NCBI GenBank assembly: GCA_021827245.1
Contig: JAKAWN010000128.1
Span: 1-15,966, forward strand
Length of the DNA: 15,966 bases
DNA from: Acidobacteriota bacterium
Lineage (GTDB): Bacteria > Acidobacteriota > Terriglobia > UBA7540
Reading direction: 5' to 3'
Position 1 is the first letter of the stretch. Each line of letters starts with the position of its first letter. Of this stretch, positions 1-6,622 are shown piece by piece. A model generated the notes under the pieces. It was given only the letters and a program-made list of their open reading frames with translations. It was not told the origin of the DNA and made no database searches. A program made the translations under genes and the position numbers.

Positions 1-198
1 CCGCAACTGGTAGAAAAAGTGGCGGATCACGCGGAGTTGGATCACATGAGGGACGACTGGGGAATGATGATGCTGCGGGAGAAGAAATACACTGCCGGAC
101 AGATCGACGAACGGTGGACGCCGGCAATGATCGAGGAGTTCAACAAGTGGGTCGCAACGACGAAGCATTCCAAGCTGCGGCTAAAGGTACCCCACTAG
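1..198 (+). CDS. C-terminal fragment of an unrecognised protein
   Basis: Frame 1 is open from the window edge to a TAG at 196-198, giving 65 residues with no start inside the window. The tail is charged and probably helical: a GQIDERWTP segment, then a run rich in E, F, K and W, ending SKLRLKVPH. I see no signature motif and cannot assign a family. Codon use is ordinary for the window and the frame has no interruption, so it is most likely the true 3' end of a gene that starts upstream. It is followed by a 441-base gap with a large hairpin at 252-336 that may mark the end of its transcript. Confidence 0.6.
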   Translation, partial: PQLVEKVADHAELDHMRDDWGMMMLREKKYTAGQIDERWTPAMIEEFNKWVATTKHSKLRLKVPH

Positions 199-251
199 GG
201 AGTAGCTGAAGAAATCCACATCTGTCCTTTCAAAGAGCCACAGCAGAGAAT

Positions 252-336
252 AGCCCGCCCTTGGCCCGAGAGCCTTGGTCTGTAAAAGTGAGAACTCCCA
301 AGGCTTTCTGGCCGAGCGGTCCCCTTGGGGCGGGCT
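252..336 (+). repeat. Long imperfect inverted repeat (85 nt)
   Basis: Three helices stack on one axis. 252-259 pairs with 329-336 (AGCCCGCC with GGCGGGCT). 260-266 pairs with 310-316, including one G-T pair. After a single mismatch (267 against 309), 268-278 pairs with 298-308 over 11 positions, one of them G-T. The loop is 279-297, and bases 317-328 bulge out on the 3' side. That is about 26 pairs, far more than expected by chance. No T-run follows on the plus strand, so it is not a textbook intrinsic terminator. It could be a terminator without a U-tract, a repeated extragenic palindrome or a structured RNA. Confidence 0.6.
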
Positions 337-421
337 GAAGTTTTGGGAGAAGGATTCGCTTTTCCCAGGACAGCCAATCATTTCAAATCCATGAAAATTC
401 CGTTCACCTAATTGAATTCGC

Positions 422-450
422 TTGCGCGAGGCCTAAATTAGTACTATAAG
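422..450 (+). promoter_or_regulatory. Possible promoter for the receptor gene
   Basis: TTGCGC (422-427) and TATAAG (445-450) are 17 bases apart, a sigma70-like arrangement that would start transcription near 457. Both boxes deviate from consensus. The 9-bp word CTAAATTAG (433-441) sits in the spacer and its reverse complement lies at 511-519, which could be an operator pair. Confidence 0.3.
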
Positions 451-627
451 AGGTGCCTTGGGCGGGAGCGAGTTCCTCACCCAGGTAGTCGGTGTCTAGT
501 CACAGAACTCCTAATTTAGACTGAAGACTGAACCTTTCCAGGGAGCATAAGCTCCTGATTCTGCGTTGGTCTTAGGCAATCCCCCCTAAACTCCGTCGGC
601 AAGATAGAAGTGTGCGGAGCATTCAAC

Positions 628-633
628 AGGAGG
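628..633 (+). promoter_or_regulatory. Ribosome binding site fixing the receptor start
   Basis: A perfect AGGAGG six bases before ATG 640. It lies inside the longer GTG-initiated frame (610), so it argues for the ATG. Confidence 0.8.
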
Positions 634-639
634 AAGTTG

Positions 640-3600
640 ATGCGATTTAAGTTTCTGCTTACCCTAACGATGGGAATTTTCTTCGCTATGCAATGCATGG
701 CGCAAGTTTCTTCCGGTCGAATTACCGGCTTGGTCACAGATCAGTCAGGGGCGGCGATTCCCGGAGCGACGGTGACCGTGCGTAACGTCAATACTGGAAT
801 CTCGTCTACATTGAAAACCAGCGCTACCGGCGTGTACATCGTTGCCAACCTGATTCCTGGCACGTACACCGTTTCGGTCGAAATGACCGGATTCAGCCGG
901 TTTGATCAAGAGAATATTACCGTTCAGGCAGCTTCTGACATCACCGTAAACGCAACCTTGCGGCCTGGCACGGTGCACCAGGTGGTGACGGTGACATCGG
1001 CTCCGCCCCTGCTGGAGGCTAACACCAGTAACCAAAACATCACCCTCAATTCGACCCTGGTGCAAAATACGCCTCAGATCACCCGCAACCCATTCAAACT
1101 GACCCTGCTGGCTCCGGAAGCGATCAATACGCGGGGCGAGGTTCTCCCCTTCCTTTCGTGGTCAGCCAACAGCGTTGACCTTGGTGGCGACACGAATCTG
1201 AAGAACAATCTCCTGGTTGACGGCAGTCCAGTGGGTCTGGGCCACAAATACAGCTACCCACCCAATATGGACGATGTTCAGGAGACAACGGTCAGCCAGA
1301 ACGGTATAGACGCTCAGTACGGCCACAGCGCCGGCGGGGTGATCAACATTGCCACGAAGTCGGGCACGAACCAGTGGCATGGAGATCTCATGTACCTGGG
1401 ACGGTACCCTTGGATCAATGCGATCAGTGACAGGACCCAAACTCCCCCCAGCGTTACTTCGACGCGCCAGAATATGTTTGGGGGCACACTGGGAAACCCC
1501 ATCATCAAAGACAAGCTCTTCAACTTTGCCTCGGTGGAAGTCTGGAAAGTTGGAAATCCCACGAATTACAGGGTTACAGTCCCGACGCCGCTTCAACTCA
1601 ATGGGGACTTTTCCCACACTTTCGCCCCTAACGGGAGTATCGCCACTATATATAATCCGTTAACGACTACTTATAACGCTGCAACGGATACCTACTCACG
1701 TACTCCCTTCACGGGCAATATGGTCCCGCAGTCGATGTGGGATCCTGTTTCAGCGGGAATTCTGAAGAACTTCTGGCCTCCAAACAACCCGGGTACCGAT
1801 ATCACTGGGGCGAACAACTTCCAAACCAGTTACCTGGACCAGTGGACCTACTACAACTGGTCAGACCGCATGGACTGGAGCATCAACTCGAAATTGAAAG
1901 CGTTCGGCCGGATGAGCGCTTACCATACCACGGACATCCAGTCAAACGTAACGCCTAACAATTCCGTATTGTACACGCCCACCGGCACTTACAGGACCGC
2001 AAAGCAGCTCATGGGCGAGGTGGTCTGGACCCTGAGCCCGACCACGGTCTTAACTATGCATGGCGATTTTGACAACGTGGTTGACGCCTATACCTCTACA
2101 CCTATGGGAGGGAACGGATGGGCCGATATCTGGCCGACCAATCCCTGGTACCAGTCGTCTCAAGAAGCCTCCGCGGGATTCCCTATTTACTACCCGGACC
2201 TGACCATCGGTGGGGTTAACTTTGGAGGGCGAGGATTCTACTGGGACCAGCGCCCCAATGGAGAAGCCCTCAGCGCCGATGTTGCGCACCAAATGGGATC
2301 TCACTACATCAAGGCAGGCGTGGAATGGCGGCGCGCGGGCGGCCCGGTTTACGTGTCGAATACCACCATTTTCAATTTCGATTCGTCCATCACTGCCAAC
2401 TCGCCGATAAGCCCTGACCCTAACACCGGAAACGCCATCGCAACCTTCCTGTTGGGTTCGCTCAGCAACAATACAGAGGTGATTTCTGGGCCCGTTCCGG
2501 TGCCGATCGACCAATACTGGGGCATGTATATCCAGGACGACTGGCGCGTGAGCCGCAAAATTACCGTTCAATTAGGTTTGCGTAATGAGTATGAGACGGC
2601 GTGGTACGATGCCGCCCACACTCTTTCAAAGGGTCTCGACCTGTCAGCGCCGGTTCCTGCGATGCAGGCCAACCCGCCGAACATGCCGGCGGAAGCTACG
2701 GCGATTGCCGGCAATAACTACTGGCACTATACCGGGCAGTGGAATTGGACGACGGCTGCCAGTCCGGGCATGTGGAACGCGCCCAAGCTGGCCCTGGCCC
2801 CACGCGCAGGCATCGCCTACCGGATTGACAAGAACGATGTCCTCCGCGGCGGCTACGCCCGCTATGTGATTCCCACAGAAATGAATTTTACAGCGGCTCC
2901 GATCGCTGGATTTGAGGATATCAACTTCCTCGAGCCGCCCTACTTCGGGATGACGGGTTTCCAGAGTGTTCTTGGGCTCAATAATGGCGTACCTCAGGCG
3001 ACCCTTGCTGATCCGTTTCCGACCGCCTCCGGTACGGCCCCGAATGGTGCCCCGGTTACCGAAAACCCACCTGTTCCGGTTCTTGGTACGAGTTTCGGGT
3101 CGAACGTAGGCCGCGGCGGCGAGAATCTGCTTTGGTATCCCCAGAACTTCCAGAAGGCCTATAATGACCGCTTTGACGTCAATTTCCAGCGCCAGATACC
3201 CGGCCACATGATGGTGTCTTTCACCTATTTCTTCAATCTGGGGCACCAGCACTACACGAAGCAGTTGAACGGCGTCAATCCGGCCTGGAACGTACAATAC
3301 CAGGGCGCGCTTTCCCAAAACGTGGCTAACCCCTTCTATCACTATCTGGACACGACCTTAATGCCGGGTCCTTACTTCAACCAGCCCAACTTACCGTTGA
3401 GCTCGCTGCTGGTGCCGTATCCTCAGTACGGGCCTCTGTACGAAATCGGGGTATGCTGCAACCTGGAGCATTATCACCAGATTCAACTGGAGGTATCGCG
3501 GCCCTTTACAGGCGGCCTCACGTTCCTGGCTGGTTATGTGTACACGAACGCATCGAACCAGATTAACACCTTCAACGACAAGTCGTTATTCGACAACACG

Positions 3601-4206
3601 TTCATGTGGCAAAAGAGCAACCAGCCGACGCAGCGCTTCGTGGGATCGGCAAGTTATCAGCTTCCCTTTGGCAAGGGCAAAACATTCCTGAATTCGTCGT
3701 CCAGTTTTGTGAATGCGCTTGCTAGTGGATGGATGATAACTCCGGTGTTTACGTATATAGGGGGCGACTACCCGACATGGGGTAGCCAGCCCACCACTAA
3801 CTACCAGAACAATGACAATGCGATTCAAGTCAGCAACCCCTGTGAAAATGTACCGTCGGGTTACTACTTCAACCCCAATGCATTCCAGCCAATACCGTCG
3901 GGCCAATATGTGCTGCGGTCAAATCCCATACAGTTCGGATGTCTGAAAGGACCGGCGTTCTGGGAGCTTGATGCAAGCTTGACCAAGGACTTCAAGATCT
4001 ACGAACGGTTCAGCGGACAACTGAAAATGACGGCTTACAATGCCACCAACCATTTGAACCTTGGAGACCCGAATACCAGCGTCGGTTCTGGGAACTTCGG
4101 CCGGGCATTGTTCCAAGGTTCTCCTACTGGCACTTTCGGTGCTCAGACCGGGTCAGAGGCGACTTTTGGCCGGCAGGTTGAGCTTGGATTCAAGCTCACC
4201 TGGTAA
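640..4206 (+). CDS. TonB-dependent receptor with N-terminal carboxypeptidase-regulatory-like domain
   Basis: Outer-membrane receptor of 1,188 residues, likely a TonB-energised importer of a bulky nutrient. Residues 1-21 are a signal peptide ending ...CMA before QVSS. Residues ~25-107 form a CarboxypepD_reg-like beta sandwich (GRITGLVTDQSGAAIPGATV, then GVYIVANLIPGTYTVSVE). The plug follows, with LLVDGSPV at ~191 and AGGVINIATKSGTNQWHG at ~231-248. The rest is a long barrel rich in aromatic residues, ending in ELGFKLTW with the terminal aromatic residue that barrel insertion favours. Length and order match the Oar-like receptors abundant in Acidobacteriota. The start is ATG 640: AGGAGG at 628-633 lies 6 bases upstream and the signal peptide begins there, whereas the in-frame GTG at 610 has neither. 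No TonB, ExbB or ExbD gene is nearby. The substrate cannot be read from the sequence. Confidence 0.93.
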   Translation: MRFKFLLTLTMGIFFAMQCMAQVSSGRITGLVTDQSGAAIPGATVTVRNVNTGISSTLKTSATGVYIVANLIPGTYTVSVEMTGFSRFDQENITVQAASDITVNATLRPGTVHQVVTVTSAPPLLEANTSNQNITLNSTLVQNTPQITRNPFKLTLLAPEAINTRGEVLPFLSWSANSVDLGGDTNLKNNLLVDGSPVGLGHKYSYPPNMDDVQETTVSQNGIDAQYGHSAGGVINIATKSGTNQWHGDLMYLGRYPWINAISDRTQTPPSVTSTRQNMFGGTLGNPIIKDKLFNFASVEVWKVGNPTNYRVTVPTPLQLNGDFSHTFAPNGSIATIYNPLTTTYNAATDTYSRTPFTGNMVPQSMWDPVSAGILKNFWPPNNPGTDITGANNFQTSYLDQWTYYNWSDRMDWSINSKLKAFGRMSAYHTTDIQSNVTPNNSVLYTPTGTYRTAKQLMGEVVWTLSPTTVLTMHGDFDNVVDAYTSTPMGGNGWADIWPTNPWYQSSQEASAGFPIYYPDLTIGGVNFGGRGFYWDQRPNGEALSADVAHQMGSHYIKAGVEWRRAGGPVYVSNTTIFNFDSSITANSPISPDPNTGNAIATFLLGSLSNNTEVISGPVPVPIDQYWGMYIQDDWRVSRKITVQLGLRNEYETAWYDAAHTLSKGLDLSAPVPAMQANPPNMPAEATAIAGNNYWHYTGQWNWTTAASPGMWNAPKLALAPRAGIAYRIDKNDVLRGGYARYVIPTEMNFTAAPIAGFEDINFLEPPYFGMTGFQSVLGLNNGVPQATLADPFPTASGTAPNGAPVTENPPVPVLGTSFGSNVGRGGENLLWYPQNFQKAYNDRFDVNFQRQIPGHMMVSFTYFFNLGHQHYTKQLNGVNPAWNVQYQGALSQNVANPFYHYLDTTLMPGPYFNQPNLPLSSLLVPYPQYGPLYEIGVCCNLEHYHQIQLEVSRPFTGGLTFLAGYVYTNASNQINTFNDKSLFDNTFMWQKSNQPTQRFVGSASYQLPFGKGKTFLNSSSSFVNALASGWMITPVFTYIGGDYPTWGSQPTTNYQNNDNAIQVSNPCENVPSGYYFNPNAFQPIPSGQYVLRSNPIQFGCLKGPAFWELDASLTKDFKIYERFSGQLKMTAYNATNHLNLGDPNTSVGSGNFGRALFQGSPTGTFGAQTGSEATFGRQVELGFKLTW

Positions 4207-4864
4207 GTATGTTGCCGGCGCCGCTTCTCCGTGCGTTCGGATGCTATGTGGTGTATATTATGGTGTCCGAAATTGGACGGGAGGAGCGGTTGACCGGTTG
4301 ATAGACGTCGGTTAGTGGGTCTGCTAGAGGTTCCGGCCGCCAGCGCGAGTTTCATGCGGATGGCGGCTGGAGCCGACGCGTTTCGAACGATGGCTTCGAG
4401 AGGTGCTGCAACGGTACCTTATTCGAAGCCATCAACCCTTCAGTACCGTGTCTACTTTAGGATTGTGGGTCCGCGCGCCAGGGTTAGCGAGCGCGTGTCA
4501 ATTGGCCATTCGAACCATGCTGATGACATAAATCGAGGTCAGGGACCTTGGGACGGATTTTCTCGATTATGACAATGGCGAGTGACCTGGCGCTGTGCCC
4601 CCCCTCAGTTCCTCGACTCGGCGATCCCCCCGCCAACTGCTTTAGACTGCATTTACGGGAATGACTGTGAGGGGATTTGTTCTAATGTCACGCAGCAAGC
4701 TGGAATTCCCAGGGCAGGGCTTGCCTGTGCCGCCTCCACGGGGGATTTGTTTGGAGTTCGGCAAGCACCAGGAGACACCGAAAGGGTTCTACGAATTTCC
4801 GGCCAGCCTACATTCTTGTGGCTAAGAATGTTGCCATCATAGGGGCTCAGAAAATGGGGGACTC
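4207..4864 (+). other. 658-base gap between receptor and TPR gene
   Basis: No gene is supported. Short open frames at 4315-4572 and 4582-4842 lack ribosome sites and read as compositionally random protein. The gap contains a strong hairpin (4389-4433) and two copies of the word GGGGATTTGTT, near 4674 and 4742, about 68 bases apart with unrelated flanks. The length suggests that the receptor and the TPR gene have separate promoters. Confidence 0.5.
4389..4433 (+). terminator. Strong hairpin downstream of the receptor gene
   Basis: GATGGCTTCGA (4389-4399) is exactly complementary to TCGAAGCCATC (4423-4433). The stem extends by a G-T pair and then AGGT (4401-4404) with ACCT (4416-4419), leaving an 11-base loop. 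It lies 182 bases after the receptor stop and has no following T-run. It may be a terminator or an RNA-stabilising 3' structure. The fold is clear, the role is not. Confidence 0.45.
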
Positions 4865-6208
4865 GTGACGGCACTTATCCGGAACTTACGCCGCGGGTCC
4901 GCTGCGCGAGTGAAAGAGGTCCGGCATCAATTCCATGCAAGTATCCCCGCCTGCGTCGCGGTTTGGACCGTGGCACTTCTGTTGTGCCCGTGGTCGGCGT
5001 TTGCGCAGGGTTCATCGGTAGAGGCGGCGCGGCGTTTGCTTGCGCAAGGACATACTCATGAGGCTGTTCGGATGTTGCGGCAGGCCATCAGGGCGAACCC
5101 GCAATCCGTCGAAGCCCACCTGCTGCTGGGAAGAGTGCTGATGCGGGAAGGTCAGGGCTGGGAGTCGATCGAGCAACTGACCGAAGCGGTGCGGCTAAAG
5201 CCAGATTCTGCCGAGACACAAGGTGCGCTTGGCAAGGCGCTAAGCTATTTTGGTAATAATCAAGCCGCGCGCCAGCCGTTGGAAAGGGCGCTGGCCATCG
5301 ATCCCAACTATGCCCCAGCGCAGGTGAGTCTCGGCATGGTGCTTGTTGAATCCGCCGAGTACTCCGCAGCGGTGGGACATCTGAGCCGGGCCATCCGTCT
5401 TCTGGGGCACAGCTCGAAAGCGGCCTACCCACACTACCTGCGCGCCAGGGCGTATACAGAACTGAAACAATTCAAGAGCGCCGAAGCGGACCTGAATCAG
5501 GCCGTGTCCCTTGCGCCGGATTTTTCCGAAGCATGGTCAGATCTTGGGGAAGCGCGAATAGTTCTTTATGACAACGCTGGGGCCTTGGCGGCACTTGAGA
5601 GAGCCGTCCAGTTGGCTCCTAAGGACCCTGTGGCACAAACCCGGCTCGGGTCGGAGTTGCTGGATCAGGGCAAAGCGCAAGAAGCCATACCGCACTTGCG
5701 GGAGGCCGCCCGCCTTGACCCGCAGAGCCAGGCCGCCCTTTGGAGTCTCCAACGAGCGCTCAGCCAGGACGGCCATCCGAGGCAGGCTGAGGCTGTCAGA
5801 AAGACGTTAGCCGCCCTAATGCGGAAGAAAGAGCAAGACTCCAGGAATGCTCTGGCTGCAATTGAAATTAATGATCAGGGTGCGGCGCTGCAGAAGGCCG
5901 GGAACCTTCAAGGGGCCATGGAAAAGTATCGTCAAGCACTCAAGCTGGATCCTAAGCATACCGGAATTCGGCTAAACTATGCGGTCGCGCTGCTCCATCT
6001 GGGTAGGTGGAATGAAGGAGTTGCTGAACTGCGTGAGATCATTCGCGAGGATCCCAACAATATCGAGGCGCAGCAAGCCTTGCACTATGTTCTCGCCCAT
6101 CCCCTTCCCGGCCAGCCACAACAGCCCTCCGTCCCCGCTGATGGAAGCGGAGCGCATCGTCCAGGCCGACCTCAGGCATTGGCGGATGGAGGGATGAACG
6201 GCAAATGA
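4865..6208 (+). CDS. Exported tetratricopeptide-repeat protein
   Basis: A 447-residue protein that probably acts as a periplasmic or envelope scaffold. The N-terminus has basic residues (RNLRRGSAARVKEVR), then a hydrophobic stretch at ~28-41 and a probable signal peptidase site, AFA before QGS, at ~47. From ~50 to ~405 there are about nine TPR units of ~34 residues. They show the usual pattern of small residues, for example EAHLLLGRVLMREGQ, then AVRLKP, then ALGKALSYFGN with ALAIDP. The unit around 291-324 is degenerate and is followed by a charged linker. The tail (~412-447) is Pro/Gly/Ala rich and disordered. The start is GTG 4865, with GGGGG four bases upstream; the ATG at 4854 is closed within four codons. 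No catalytic domain is visible. TPR proteins often accompany TonB receptors in this phylum, but a functional link here is inferred from adjacency only. Confidence 0.88.
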   Translation: MTALIRNLRRGSAARVKEVRHQFHASIPACVAVWTVALLLCPWSAFAQGSSVEAARRLLAQGHTHEAVRMLRQAIRANPQSVEAHLLLGRVLMREGQGWESIEQLTEAVRLKPDSAETQGALGKALSYFGNNQAARQPLERALAIDPNYAPAQVSLGMVLVESAEYSAAVGHLSRAIRLLGHSSKAAYPHYLRARAYTELKQFKSAEADLNQAVSLAPDFSEAWSDLGEARIVLYDNAGALAALERAVQLAPKDPVAQTRLGSELLDQGKAQEAIPHLREAARLDPQSQAALWSLQRALSQDGHPRQAEAVRKTLAALMRKKEQDSRNALAAIEINDQGAALQKAGNLQGAMEKYRQALKLDPKHTGIRLNYAVALLHLGRWNEGVAELREIIREDPNNIEAQQALHYVLAHPLPGQPQQPSVPADGSGAHRPGRPQALADGGMNGK

Positions 6209-6264
6209 GGGCTCAGATGCAAAGCAGAATACCCCGGGTTAGGCCCGAGCGGTCATGTCGATAT

Positions 6265-6280
6265 GGGGCATCAGTGCCCC
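6265..6280 (+). terminator. Small hairpin after the TPR gene
   Basis: GGGGCA (6265-6270) and TGCCCC (6275-6280) form a perfect 6-bp stem closed by TCAG, 57 bases after the TPR stop. No T-run follows, so termination is possible but unproven. Confidence 0.35.
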
Positions 6281-6440
6281 AGGCCACAGGGGGGATTCTG
6301 ATCACGAATTCAGTGACGCCGGCGGACTCAGGAAAGTCAACCGAGGGTTGTAGCGATGCGATTACTTGACCATAGAGACGAAGTTTAATCTTGGGGTGTT
6401 CTCCAGCGCTCTCGCGAAGGTGCTCTATCCCGGAAAAGCC

Positions 6441-6516
6441 CGAGCTGCAGGAGTACTGGGGCGCGAGGCAAACTTCTCAACCCTCTGGGTTGCGGGCTGC
6501 GTTTGTCAGCAGCTCG
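6441..6516 (+). ncRNA. Candidate structured 5' leader of the PQQ/cytochrome gene
   Basis: Three nested helices can form. CGAGCTGC (6441-6448) pairs with GCAGCTCG (6509-6516). GCAAAC (6468-6473) pairs with GTTTGT (6501-6506), with one G-T pair. CAACCC (6478-6483) pairs with GGGTTG (6487-6492) around a 3-base loop. The nesting is compatible in one fold. I recognise no known riboswitch class. It may be a leader element or chance pairing in GC-rich DNA. Confidence 0.35.
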
Positions 6517-6622
6517 TTGATCTCGAATCCAGCTTAACCTGAAAAGGCGTTTAGGACCACGAGGGATCGGTGAATGGAGTCAAAGGGGGCAATCCTGAAC
6601 CGGTCCATCGCGATTCAATTTC

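Larger units (their letters stand above)
199..639 (+). other. Intergenic gap upstream of the TonB receptor gene
   Basis: No convincing gene lies here; the short minus-strand frames have no ribosome site or recognisable product. It holds a long imperfect hairpin (252-336), a weak sigma70-like promoter candidate (422-450) and an inverted pair of 9-bp AT-rich words, CTAAATTAG at 433-441 and CTAATTTAG at 511-519. The last ~150 bases probably form the 5' leader of the receptor mRNA. Confidence 0.5.
6209..6622 (+). other. Intergenic gap before the PQQ/cytochrome gene
   Basis: There is no supported gene. A ~60-codon stretch open between a TAG near 6353 and the TGA near 6540 has no ribosome site and matches nothing I recognise. 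A small perfect hairpin lies at 6265-6280, and a larger nested set of complementary segments lies at 6441-6516, about 110 bases before the next start codon. Confidence 0.5.

Noticed and set aside
310..321. tRNA D-arm-like word GGCCGAGCGGTC
   Set aside because: No acceptor, anticodon or T-arm could be fitted around it, and it is part of the larger palindrome at 252-336. A similar word near 6242-6253 is likewise without a cloverleaf.
1162..1617. Long minus-strand open frames inside the receptor gene (also 2050-2571 and 2644-3342)
   Set aside because: They oppose a gene with clear domain structure, have no ribosome sites and encode no recognisable domain; GC-rich antisense frames are often open by chance.
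4650..4800. Possible riboswitch suggested by repeated GGGGATTTGTT and GCAAGC words
   Set aside because: The arrangement matches no riboswitch core I know (cyclic-di-GMP, cobalamin, others), and the hairpins are only 4-6 bp.
6354..6540. About 60-codon open stretch before the PQQ/cytochrome gene
   Set aside because: There is no good start, ribosome site or family resemblance, and it overlaps the proposed nested RNA fold.
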